DNA from: Shinella yambaruensis
GTDB taxonomy: Bacteria > Pseudomonadota > Alphaproteobacteria > Rhizobiales > Rhizobiaceae
Direction: 5' to 3'
Assembly (NCBI RefSeq): GCF_022899355.1
Contig: NZ_JALJCK010000010.1
Span: forward strand, 1-64,000
Length of the DNA: 64,000 nt
The position numbers and the translations under genes were made by a program. A model generated the notes under the pieces. That model searched no databases. It had not been told where the DNA came from and was given only the letters and a program-made list of their open reading frames with translations. This document shows, piece by piece, positions 42,849 to 51,261 of this stretch (positions are counted from its first letter, which is position 1; each line of letters opens with the position of its first letter).

Positions 42849-43597
42849 GGCAAAGCCCCGCGCTCACCTTCTCCCGCGTCGGGCACGCCTTTCTCGGGCG
42901 CAGCCTCTTCGAGGATTTCGACCTTGCCATCGGCAAGGGCGAGGCCGTGGCGCTGCTCGGCCCGTCCGGCAGCGGCAAGACGACCCTCCTGCAGATCGCC
43001 GCCGGCATCGTCGAGCCGGTCAAGGGGCGGGTTTTGCGCGGATACCGCCGTCAGGCGGTGGTGTTCCAGGAACCGCGCCTGCTGCCGTGGATGACGCTGA
43101 CGGACAATATCGCCTACGGCCTTGCGGCAAGGGGCGAGGGGAAGGCGGCGCGCCGCAGGACGGCGGAGCGCCTCGCGCTCTCCGTCGGCCTGGAAGAGGC
43201 TGACTTCACAAAATACCCCGCGGAGCTTTCCGGCGGCATGCGGCAGCGGGCGAACGTGGCGCGGGCGCTCGCCGTCGATCCCGACATGCTGTTCCTCGAT
43301 GAACCGTTCAGCGCGACGGATGTCGGCCTGCGCCGCCATCTTCAGGACCTCCTGATCGCCGCCGCCCGCAGCCGTGGCTTCTCCGTGCTGCTGGTGACGC
43401 ACGATCTTGCCGAAGCGGTCCGCGTGGCCGATCGCATCGCGGTTCTCTCGGGCCGGGACGGACGCATCGCCGCGAGCCGCGCGCTTGCCGGCCGGCCGGG
43501 CGAACGCTCCGAACGGGCGATCTTCGAGCAGGTGGAGGCATGGTCGCGCGATCCCGTCTTCGGCGAGCTCTTCTCGGCGACGGAGCGGGCGCGATGA
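42845..43597 (+). CDS. SsuB/TauB-type ABC transporter ATPase
   Basis: 250 residues. Walker A GPSGSGKTT, Q-loop VVFQEPRLLPWMTLTDNI, signature LSGGMRQRANVARAL, Walker B MLFLDEPFSATD, H-loop VTHDLAEAVRVAD. The Q-loop EPRLLPW form is characteristic of NitT/TauT/SsuB ATPases. ATG 42845 overlaps the permease stop (ATGA), and its stop overlaps the nnrS start. Confidence 0.92.
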   Translation: MRQSPALTFSRVGHAFLGRSLFEDFDLAIGKGEAVALLGPSGSGKTTLLQIAAGIVEPVKGRVLRGYRRQAVVFQEPRLLPWMTLTDNIAYGLAARGEGKAARRRTAERLALSVGLEEADFTKYPAELSGGMRQRANVARALAVDPDMLFLDEPFSATDVGLRRHLQDLLIAAARSRGFSVLLVTHDLAEAVRVADRIAVLSGRDGRIAASRALAGRPGERSERAIFEQVEAWSRDPVFGELFSATERAR

Positions 43598-44787
43598 GGG
43601 AGCGGCCGATCCTTGCCGAAGCGCTGCGGCTGTTCTTTCCCCTGGCCGCCGCCCATGGCGCGCTGCTGCCGTTCCTCTGGGTGGTCTTGGGCGGCTACGA
43701 GCTGCCTTTTTCCTCCGACATCCCGTCCTCGCAGTGGCATGCGCATGAAATGATCTTCGGCACCTACGGCATGGCGCTCGCCGGCTTCCTCGGCTCGGCC
43801 GTGCCGGAATGGACCGATACCAGCCCGCCACGGGGCAGGGCGTTGTTTTGCCTTGCCGCCCTCTGGCTGCCGGCGCGCCTGGTCGGCGCGGTGGGGGCGG
43901 ATGCGCTGAGCCTAGTGGCCGCCGTCTTCGACCTTGCCTTCCTGGTCGCGCTTTCCGCCCTGATCGGCCGGGCGATGCTGGAGCGCCGCACGACGAAGCA
44001 TCTCGCCTTCCTGTTCTGGCTGCTTTCCTTCGCCGCGGTGGCGGCGGGCGTGCGCTACGGCTGGTTCGTCGGCGATGTCGCGCTCTCCGCCCGCCTGCTG
44101 GAAACGGCGCTCTGCATCTTCATCGTGCTGTTTTCGCTGTCCGCCTCGCGCATCAATGTCGTGGTGATCAACCTTGCGCTGGATCCGACCGGCGAGACGA
44201 CGCCCTACAGGCCGCATCCCGGGCGGCGCCATGCGGCCGCGGCGATGACGGTGCTCTACATGGCCTCGGCCCTGATCTTTCCGGAAAGCGGCGTTTCGGC
44301 CTGGCTGGCGCTGGCGGCGGGCGCCGCGTTCCTCGACCGGCTGGCGGAATGGTTCATCGGCCGCCCCGCCTTCAGGACCGAGGTGGTCATTCTCGCCCTC
44401 GGCAATGCCTTTGCCGGCGCCGGTTTCCTGGCGCTCGGCGCAACGCGGCTCGGGCTCGACCTTCCCCCCGTCGCCGGCCTGCACATGCTGTCGGTCGGGG
44501 CGCTCGGCTGCGCGGTGATGGCCGTGCTGGTCATCGCCGGCCTGCGGCATACCGGCCGCGATCTCCTGCATCTGCCAAGGCAGGCCCACGGGGCGGCCTT
44601 GCTGATGGTCGCCGCCGCGTTCGTCCGCGTCCTTCCCGAATTCGCCTTCGCCGCCGGCCTTGCGCCCCTGCACCATGCCATCAGCGCGGTGCTCTGGGCG
44701 GCAAGCTTCGGCGTCTGGCTTCACGGTTTCCTGCCGATGCTGGCCGCGCCGGGCGTCGGCCAGGACGGCGCCTGCAACGGTTCGTGA
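43594..44787 (+). CDS. nnrS: NnrS-family heme/copper membrane protein
   Basis: 397 residues and about 12 membrane helices. The family signature WHAHEMIFGTYGMALAGFL (metal-ligand histidines) lies at about 47-65; SASRINVVVINLAL and GLHMLSVGALGCAVMAVL further match NnrS. The Rhodobacter prototype is a heme- and copper-containing NO-response protein that relieves nitrosative stress and is controlled by NnrR. ATG 43594 overlaps the ATPase stop, so it is translated with the importer. The FNR/NnrR-like box at 38809 fits that control. The 140 bp after it hold nothing recognisable. Confidence 0.88.
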   Translation: MRERPILAEALRLFFPLAAAHGALLPFLWVVLGGYELPFSSDIPSSQWHAHEMIFGTYGMALAGFLGSAVPEWTDTSPPRGRALFCLAALWLPARLVGAVGADALSLVAAVFDLAFLVALSALIGRAMLERRTTKHLAFLFWLLSFAAVAAGVRYGWFVGDVALSARLLETALCIFIVLFSLSASRINVVVINLALDPTGETTPYRPHPGRRHAAAAMTVLYMASALIFPESGVSAWLALAAGAAFLDRLAEWFIGRPAFRTEVVILALGNAFAGAGFLALGATRLGLDLPPVAGLHMLSVGALGCAVMAVLVIAGLRHTGRDLLHLPRQAHGAALLMVAAAFVRVLPEFAFAAGLAPLHHAISAVLWAASFGVWLHGFLPMLAAPGVGQDGACNGS

Positions 44788-44928
44788 CGGGGTTTTGGCC
44801 GGAATGGCGATCCGTTTCGCCCATGGCCGCGGGCGCATCGACGGCCAGCTCAGCCCTGGTTCGATTCCATACGACTGCTGGTGGCCATCAACCCAGCTCA
44901 TGGCGCACGGGAAGCCGCCTGTCCGTCG

Positions 44929-45843
44929 TCAGACCTCGTGCAGCACATGGGCGGCCTTCACCGCCGCCGAGGCGCGGTTTTCCACGCCGAGCTTCACGTA
45001 GATCTGTTCGAGGTGCTTGGTCACCGTGCGGGCGCTGAGGCCGAGGATTTCGCCGATATCCCGGTTCGACTTGCCCTTGGCGATCCACAGCAGCACCTCG
45101 GATTCGCGGTGCGTCAGCGCAAAATGCTGGCGCAGCACCTCGTCCTCGGAAAGCCGGTTTTCGGCGGTGAGGCGGAAGAGATATTCGTCCGCGCCGATCG
45201 CGCCGAGAAAGGCGAGCTGCAGGCTTGCCTGGCCCGCCTGGCGGATCGCGAAACTGTTTTCGCGCACGGTGCCGCGGGTCTTCATCCAGGCGTTGATATG
45301 GGTCGAGACCGCGTCGAGGCCGTCGTCGCTGCCCGTCGCGGCGTTGACGAGGCGGGTCGCCTGCGGCGTCGACCAGCGGATCTTTCCCTCGCCGCTGACG
45401 GCCAGCAGATGCCGGCCCGCCGCATCGAGCGCCACCCGCGCGCTCTGGGCGGAGCGGGCGTTGGAGAGATGCACCCGGATGCGGGCGCGCAGTTCGTCGA
45501 TGTTGATCGGCTTGGTAAGGTAATCGACGCCGCCGGCCTCCAGCGCCCGCACCACGTGCTCCGTCTCGGTGAGGCCGGTCATGAAGACGACGGGCACGGG
45601 GCTGACGGCCGGGTTGGCCTTCAGCTTCAGGCAGGTCTCGAACCCGTCCATGCCGGGCATCACGGCGTCGAGCAGGATGATGTCGGGTGTGATGCGGTCG
45701 ACGATGTTGAGCGCCGCCGTGCCGGATGTGGCGATCAGCACGGAAAAGCCGGATTGCTCCAGCGCCTCCGTCAGGAAGCCGAGCGCTTCGGGGGAATCGT
45801 CGACGAGCAGGACGATGTCGCGCGGGGTGGCCGGTTCCGTCAC
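44929..45843 (-). CDS. Response regulator with LuxR-type DNA-binding domain
   Basis: 304 residues. Receiver domain at about 10-125 with DD pair VLLVDDSPEA, phospho-acceptor Asp59 (IILLDAVMPGMDGFE) and Lys in YLTKPIN. The middle (about 135-225) is PAS-like and unassigned. The C-terminal LuxR helix-turn-helix reads LTHRESEVLLWIAKGKSNRD and then LGLSARTVTKHLEQIY. The GTG start at 45843 overlaps the sensor kinase stop (GTGA), ensuring paired synthesis. Likely target: the urt operon, through the TACG...CGTA dyad at 49484-49499. Confidence 0.9.
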   Translation of the reverse strand: MTEPATPRDIVLLVDDSPEALGFLTEALEQSGFSVLIATSGTAALNIVDRITPDIILLDAVMPGMDGFETCLKLKANPAVSPVPVVFMTGLTETEHVVRALEAGGVDYLTKPINIDELRARIRVHLSNARSAQSARVALDAAGRHLLAVSGEGKIRWSTPQATRLVNAATGSDDGLDAVSTHINAWMKTRGTVRENSFAIRQAGQASLQLAFLGAIGADEYLFRLTAENRLSEDEVLRQHFALTHRESEVLLWIAKGKSNRDIGEILGLSARTVTKHLEQIYVKLGVENRASAAVKAAHVLHEV

Positions 45844-48800
45844 GGGCGGCGTCCTTTCTCCGGGTCCATGGTTTTCAGGAAGGCGTCGTAGCCGGCAAGA
45901 TCGAACACCTGCACATAGGCGCGCACCGCCTCCGTGAAGGGCTGGTGTTTCGGCGTGCGGGCGATTTCGGCCAGTTTCGCCTCTATGCCCCGCACATAGC
46001 CGATCTCGCCGAGCCGGATCAACTCTTCCACGTCGTCCCGTTCCGGGATGACGATATGGGTGCGCGCCGGTTCCTCCGCCCGTGCCTCGCCATGGTAGGT
46101 CCATTCGAGCCCCATGTGGAGCGCGAGCTTGTCGGTAAGCTGGCGCAGGTCGAAGGGCTTGGCCAGCGTGTCGTTGTGCCCGGTCTCGGAGGCGGCGGCC
46201 GAGCCGTCGCCGATATTGGCCGAGAGCATGACGACCGGGCCGGGCTGGCCGAGGGCGCGCAGCCGCTCCACCAGTTCCCAGCCGTTCATGCCCGGCATGG
46301 AGATGTCGATGAGGAAGAGGTCCGGCCTCAGCCCCTCGACGAGGGCGAGGCATTCCGCGCCGCCCTTCGCCGTCAGCACGGTGAAATCGAGCGGCCGCAG
46401 TACCTCCTCCATCAGGTTTCGGTGGTCGGCATTGTCGTCGACGACGAGGATGGTGCGCCGCCGCCCCGTATAGCCCTTGATGTGGCGCACCTTCGGCGCC
46501 GTCGGGCGGTCGACGGCCGAGAGCATCAGCCGCACGCGGAATTCCGTGCCCCTGCCGCGCTCGCTCGTCACGGCGATCTCGCCGCCGAGCGTCTGGGTGA
46601 GCAGGCGCGTGATGGTGAGGCCGAGGCCGAGGCCCGGCATGCGGCCGTGTTCGGCATCGCCGCGCTGGAAGGGCTCGAAGATGCGGGAAAGGTCCTTTTC
46701 GAGGATGCCGCGGCCGCTGTCGGCCACCGTGAAGGTGGCGACCTGGCTGCGATAGGAAACGTCGAGGCGGATCGTGCCGCTGTCGGTGAATTTCAGCGCG
46801 TTGGAGATGAGGTTCACAAGGATCTGGCGCAGGCGCTTTTCATCGGTGCGCACATAGGCCGGCAGGTTTTTCGCGCGCTCATGGGTGAAGGCGACGCCCT
46901 TGGCCTGCGCCTGCGGGCGGAACATTTCGATGATCTGGTCGAGGAAATCGTGGATGTTGATCTCGTTCGAATAGACCTGCAGCTTTCCCGCCTCGATCTT
47001 GGAAATGTCGAGCAGGCCGTCGATGAGGCCGGAAAGGTGATCCGCGCTGCGCTTGATGACGCGGATCGCGCCCTGGCGCTGCGGCGGGATGCTCTCGTCG
47101 CGCTCCAGCACCTGCGCATAGCCGAGCACGGCATTGAGCGGCGTGCGCAATTCATGGCTGAGGCCGACGACGTAGCGGCTCTTGGCGCGGTTCGCCGCTT
47201 CCGCCGTCTCCTTCGCCTGCTGAAGCGCGGCGTCCGTTTTCTTGTGCGCGGCGATTTCCTTCAGGAGAAGCGTCGTCTGGCGCGAGGATTCTTCTTCCGC
47301 GACGACGCGGCTGTCATGCGCCAGCACATAGAACCAGCAGACGACGCCGGCCACCACGGCGAAGACGAAGAAGACCACGGCGATCGTGCGCTCCACCACC
47401 GCCGCCGTCTCCGGCGAGCCGGTGCCGACCTGGTGGGCGATCATCGCGAGGATGACGCCCATGCCGGTGATCGACAGGGCCGTCGCGATGCCGTAGCGGC
47501 CGAGGCGGGTGGCGAGCGCCGTCGTCACCGGCTCCGGCAGGATGGTTTTGGCGACGCCCGCGACCTGCGCGTTGAAGCGCGCCTTCGGCTTGCAGAGGTC
47601 GTGGCAGCGGCTGTCGAGCGAACAGCACAGCGAGCAGATCGGCGCGGCATAGGCCGGGCACCAGGCCATGTCCTCCGGCTCGAACGGGTGTTCGCAGATC
47701 GAGCAGGTGATGGTGTCGCGTTGCGCCCAGCTGCGGCGCGGCTTTCGCGCGAGGTAATATTTGCCGCCCGTCCCCCAGGCGATCAGCGGCGAGGCGAGGA
47801 AGGCCGCGACGGCGGCGATATAGGGGGCGAGCGAGGCGGGGATTTCGCCGAAGGCGCCGAAATGCGCGACGAGGGCGACGACGGCGGAAAAGCTCATCGC
47901 GCCGAGGCCGACCGGGTTGATGTCGTAGAGATGCGCCCGCTTGAACTCGATGCCGGGCGGCGAGAGGCCGAGCGGCTTGTTGACGAAGAGGTCGGCCGAG
48001 ATGGTGCAGAGCCAGGCCATGGCGACGATGGAGAAGACGCCGAGCGTTTCTTCCAGCAGCCGGTAGATGCCGAGCTCCATCAAAAGCAGCGCGATCGCCA
48101 CGTTGAAGACCAGCCAGACGACACGGCCGGGATGGCTGTGCGTCAGGCGCGAGAAGAAATTCGACCAGGCGAGCGAGCCCGCATAGGCGTTCATCACGTT
48201 GATCTTCAGCTGCGAGACCACCACGAAGGCGACCATCAGCAGCAGCGCTGCGCTATCCCACGGCAGCATGTAGCCGAAGGCGGTGTAGTACATCTGCGCC
48301 GGATCGGCCGCGCGCGTCGAGGGCACGCCTGTCGAGAGCGCCAGCACGACGAGGAAGGAACCGGCGATCAGCTTCGGCGCGCCGACGATGACCCAGCCGG
48401 AGCCGGCGAGGAAGACGGCGATGCGGTGGTGCAGCTTCCTCTGCCCGTCCGGCGGCAGGAAGCGCAAAAAGTCGACCTGCTCGCCGATCTGCGCCATCAG
48501 CGCGAAGATGACCGCCGAGGCCGCGCCGAACTCAACGAGGGTGAAGGGCGCATAGGTGCCGGGCGGGCCGGAGGGATGATTGAGGCCCGAATAGGCGAGC
48601 CACGCGCCGACCTTTTCCCAGTCCGCGAAGGCGATGAAGACGAAGGGCAGGATGTTGAGCACGATCCAGAACGGCTGGGTGACGAGCTGGAAGCGCGAGA
48701 TGAGCTGCACGCCGTGCGTGACCAGCGGGATCACCACCACGGAGGAGATGATGTAGCCGATCCAGAGCGGTATGCCGAGCGCCAGCTCCAGCGCGCCGGA

Positions 48801-49211
48801 CATGATCGACGCCTCGATGGCGAAGAGGATGAAGGTGAAGCTCGCATAGATCAGCGAGGTCAGCGTGGAGCCGATATAGCCGAAGCTCGCGCCGCGGGTG
48901 AGAAGGTCGATGTCGACGCCGTGGCGGATGGCGTAGCGGCTGATCGGCAGGCCGACGAGGAGGATCATCAGGCTGGCGACGAGGATGGCGGCAAGCGCGT
49001 TGGTCGTGCCGTAGGACATGGTGATCGCGCCGCCGATGGCCTCCAGCGCGAGGAAGGAGATTGCCCCGATGGCCGTCTGCGAGATGCGGTCGGACGAAAA
49101 GCGCCGCGCGCTCTTGGCGGTGAAGCGCAGCGCATAGTCCTCCAGCGTCTGGTTGGCGACCCAGCGATTGTATTCGCGGCGGATCGGGATGATGCGCTGG
49201 CGTGCGGCCAT
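45840..49211 (-). CDS. NCS1 permease-hybrid histidine kinase fusion
   Basis: 1123 residues in one frame. Residues about 1-490 form an NCS1 nucleobase/cation symporter-like domain of about 12 helices (AIGAISFLALEAIGGAITMS, GVDIDLLTRGASFGYIGS). Residues 503-540 hold eight cysteines (C503, C506, C518, C526, C529, C530, C536, C540), a zinc-finger-like insert. Two more helices follow at about 572-632. HisKA has His686 in LSHELRTPLNAV; the ATPase domain has VNLISNALKFTD and GLGLGLT. A receiver has Asp969 (LFLIDISMPGMNG), and a C-terminal tail follows (about 1045-1123). Inference: the permease part senses or carries a nitrogen compound such as urea, allantoin or cytosine and signals to the adjacent regulator. 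Confidence 0.9.
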   Translation of the reverse strand: MAARQRIIPIRREYNRWVANQTLEDYALRFTAKSARRFSSDRISQTAIGAISFLALEAIGGAITMSYGTTNALAAILVASLMILLVGLPISRYAIRHGVDIDLLTRGASFGYIGSTLTSLIYASFTFILFAIEASIMSGALELALGIPLWIGYIISSVVVIPLVTHGVQLISRFQLVTQPFWIVLNILPFVFIAFADWEKVGAWLAYSGLNHPSGPPGTYAPFTLVEFGAASAVIFALMAQIGEQVDFLRFLPPDGQRKLHHRIAVFLAGSGWVIVGAPKLIAGSFLVVLALSTGVPSTRAADPAQMYYTAFGYMLPWDSAALLLMVAFVVVSQLKINVMNAYAGSLAWSNFFSRLTHSHPGRVVWLVFNVAIALLLMELGIYRLLEETLGVFSIVAMAWLCTISADLFVNKPLGLSPPGIEFKRAHLYDINPVGLGAMSFSAVVALVAHFGAFGEIPASLAPYIAAVAAFLASPLIAWGTGGKYYLARKPRRSWAQRDTITCSICEHPFEPEDMAWCPAYAAPICSLCCSLDSRCHDLCKPKARFNAQVAGVAKTILPEPVTTALATRLGRYGIATALSITGMGVILAMIAHQVGTGSPETAAVVERTIAVVFFVFAVVAGVVCWFYVLAHDSRVVAEEESSRQTTLLLKEIAAHKKTDAALQQAKETAEAANRAKSRYVVGLSHELRTPLNAVLGYAQVLERDESIPPQRQGAIRVIKRSADHLSGLIDGLLDISKIEAGKLQVYSNEINIHDFLDQIIEMFRPQAQAKGVAFTHERAKNLPAYVRTDEKRLRQILVNLISNALKFTDSGTIRLDVSYRSQVATFTVADSGRGILEKDLSRIFEPFQRGDAEHGRMPGLGLGLTITRLLTQTLGGEIAVTSERGRGTEFRVRLMLSAVDRPTAPKVRHIKGYTGRRRTILVVDDNADHRNLMEEVLRPLDFTVLTAKGGAECLALVEGLRPDLFLIDISMPGMNGWELVERLRALGQPGPVVMLSANIGDGSAAASETGHNDTLAKPFDLRQLTDKLALHMGLEWTYHGEARAEEPARTHIVIPERDDVEELIRLGEIGYVRGIEAKLAEIARTPKHQPFTEAVRAYVQVFDLAGYDAFLKTMDPEKGRRP

Positions 49212-49299
49212 GTGTTGCTGTCATTCCCCTCGGTTGTCTGGTGGGCCGTGTTCACCCGGCCCTCTTTGGGTGCGTTGTGGCGCGCCATGTCCCCACTCT

Positions 49300-49378
49300 C
49301 CGTCATCCTCGGGCTTGACCCGAGGATCCACACGGCACCCGCGGCTTTGGATCCTCGGGTCAAGCCCGAGGATGACGG
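49300..49378. repeat. Palindromic intergenic repeat, family A
   Basis: Two 31-base arms (49300-49330 and 49348-49378) are perfect inverted copies around a 17-base loop. Each arm contains its own smaller dyad, CCTCGGG...CCCGAGG. The core CCTCGGGCTTGACCCGAGG resembles widespread rhizobial intergenic palindromes. It lies between the divergent kinase and urtA genes and could also fold as an RNA hairpin. Confidence 0.85.
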
Positions 49379-49483
49379 AGGAGAGGGCGGTGCCCGCCCA
49401 ACACACTGACCTTTCGTAGCACACATGTACCGCCCCCGAAATTCCTGCTGCGCCGCAAAAACTTCCCGCTTCTCCCTCCCATC

Positions 49484-49499
49484 TACGCAATATGACGTA
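49484..49499. promoter_or_regulatory. Candidate response-regulator site upstream of urtA
   Basis: TACGCAATATGACGTA: outer TACG/CGTA arms plus a central ATAT, 12 of 16 positions symmetric. It lies 97 bp before the urtA ATG. LuxR/NarL-type regulators commonly bind such TACG-N8-CGTA dyads; the adjacent two-component pair is the obvious candidate. Confidence 0.45.
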
Positions 49500-49595
49500 T
49501 GTGCAGCGCAGCATGCCGGGCCGATAGTCCCCTCCAGCAACGGCTAAAAAACCAATCCGCCCCGTTGCGGTCAAAAGAACAGAGGGGTTCAGACC

Positions 49596-50888
49596 ATGTC
49601 CATCAAGGCGCGCGCCACCGGCGCACTGCTCGCAGCCATTCTCTCGACGACGGCCTTTCATGGCGCGTTCGCGGCCGACGACACGATCAAGGTCGGCATC
49701 CTGCATTCGCTTTCCGGCACCATGGCGATTTCCGAGACGACCCTCAAGGACGCCATGCTGATGCTCATCGAGGAGCAGAACAAGAAGGGCGGCCTGCTCG
49801 GCAAGAAGCTCGAAGCCGTCGTCGTCGATCCGGCGTCCGACTGGCCGCTCTTCGCCGAAAAGGCCCGCGAGCTGGTCTCGGTCAACAAGGTCTCGGCCGT
49901 CTTCGGCTGCTGGACGTCCGTGTCGCGCAAGTCCGTGCTGCCGGTCTTCGAGGAGCTGAACTCGATCCTCTTCTACCCCGTGCAGTACGAGGGCGAGGAG
50001 AGCCAGCGCAACGTCTTCTACACGGGCGCGGCGCCGAACCAGCAGGCGATCCCCGCCGTCGACTACCTGATGGAGAACGAGGAAGTCGAGCGCTGGGTGC
50101 TTGCGGGTACGGACTACGTCTATCCGCGCACCACCAACAAGATCCTCGAAGCCTACCTGATCTCCAAGGGCGTGAAGCCCGAGGACATCATGATCAACTA
50201 CACGCCGTTCGGCCATTCCGACTGGCAGACGATCGTCTCCGACATCAAGAAATTCGGCTCGGCCGGCAAGAAGACCGCCGTCGTCTCGACCATCAACGGC
50301 GACGCCAACGTTCCCTTCTACAAGGAGCTCGGCAACCAGGGCGTCAAGGCCGAGGACATCCCGGTCGTCGCCTTCTCGGTCGGCGAGGAAGAGCTTGCCG
50401 GCCTCGACACCGGTCCGCTGGTCGGGCATCTCGCCGCCTGGAACTACTTCCAGTCCGTCGACAACCCGGCCAACGCCGAGTTCATCAAGACGTGGAAGGC
50501 GTTCACCAAGAACGACAAGCGCGTCACCAACGACCCGATGGAAGCCCATTACATCGGCTTCAACATGTGGCTGAAGGCCGTGGAAAAGGCCGGCACGACC
50601 GATACGGACGCCGTGCTCGACGCGATGATCGGCGTCTCCGTGCCGAACCTGTCCGGCGGCTATTCCACCATGATGCCGAACCACCACATCACCAAGCCGG
50701 TGCTGATCGGCGAGATCCAGGCCGACGGCCAGTTCGAGACCGTCTGGCAGACCTCCGGCCTCGTCGTCGGCGACGAATGGTCGGATTTCCTGCCGGACTC
50801 CAAGGACCTGATCGCCGATTGGCGCAAGCCCATGGAATGCGGCAACTTCAACGTCGCCACCGGCAAGTGCGGTGGCAAGGGGTCGTGA
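49596..50888 (+). CDS. urtA: Urea ABC transporter substrate-binding protein UrtA
   Basis: 430 residues. Sec signal ATGALLAAILSTTAFHGAFA. Mature IKVGILHSLSGTMAISETTLKD, FGCWTSVSRKSVLPVFEELN, LFYPVQYEGEESQRNVFYTGA and INGDANVPFYKEL are diagnostic UrtA segments (type-I fold, amide/urea group), with PNHHITKPVLIGEIQ near the end. AGAGGGG precedes the ATG. It binds urea or short amides in the periplasm with high affinity. A palindromic repeat occupies the 373-bp gap before urtB. Confidence 0.95.
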   Translation: MSIKARATGALLAAILSTTAFHGAFAADDTIKVGILHSLSGTMAISETTLKDAMLMLIEEQNKKGGLLGKKLEAVVVDPASDWPLFAEKARELVSVNKVSAVFGCWTSVSRKSVLPVFEELNSILFYPVQYEGEESQRNVFYTGAAPNQQAIPAVDYLMENEEVERWVLAGTDYVYPRTTNKILEAYLISKGVKPEDIMINYTPFGHSDWQTIVSDIKKFGSAGKKTAVVSTINGDANVPFYKELGNQGVKAEDIPVVAFSVGEEELAGLDTGPLVGHLAAWNYFQSVDNPANAEFIKTWKAFTKNDKRVTNDPMEAHYIGFNMWLKAVEKAGTTDTDAVLDAMIGVSVPNLSGGYSTMMPNHHITKPVLIGEIQADGQFETVWQTSGLVVGDEWSDFLPDSKDLIADWRKPMECGNFNVATGKCGGKGS

Positions 50889-51009
50889 TCTGAGGGGTTG
50901 AGAGGGAAGGACGGAAAACCCTTCTCCTCAAGCTGAAAGTGCAAGTTTCCCTGGTTCTCTCCCTCAAGGGCAGGGCAATCGCTTATGGAATGTAACCGTC
51001 GCCACGATT

Positions 51010-51148
51010 CTCCTTCTCCCCTGGGGGGAGAAGGTGCCGGCAGGCGGATGAGGGGGAGGTCGCAGGCGCGAAAGATCAAAATGATCCACTCGTCTCACCC
51101 CCTCATCCGACCCTTCGGGCCACCTTCTCCCCCCGGGGGAGAAGGGGA
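51010..51148. repeat. Palindromic intergenic repeat, family B, between urtA and urtB
   Basis: Left half (about 51012-51055: CCTTCTCCCC, GGGGGAGAAGG, CGGATGAGGGGG) and right half (about 51098-51147) are imperfect inverted copies. Each half also folds as a CCTTCTCCCC/GGGGAGAAGG stem. The sequence differs from families A and C. In the urt transcript it would form a large cruciform-like RNA between the abundant urtA message and urtB. Confidence 0.8.
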
Positions 51149-51261
51149 TGCGGCATCGTCCTGCCACATGCCATTGCCCGGCAGGCAGAGAGGGTCTTCC
51201 CGACGAACCGCCATCCCGACGCTCGGGATGGCCACATCACCCAACGCTTCGAGGCCATGAG

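Noticed and set aside
49300-49378. Reading the family A palindrome as an insertion-sequence end or intrinsic terminator
   Set aside because: No transposase frame or target duplication is adjacent and no T run follows either arm; it fits a small intergenic palindromic repeat better.
45726-49409. A 1227-codon open frame on the plus strand opposite the permease-kinase gene
   Set aside because: It is the antisense shadow of the fusion gene: low-complexity Arg/Asp/Gly/His composition, no domain, and the opposite strand has clear motifs throughout.
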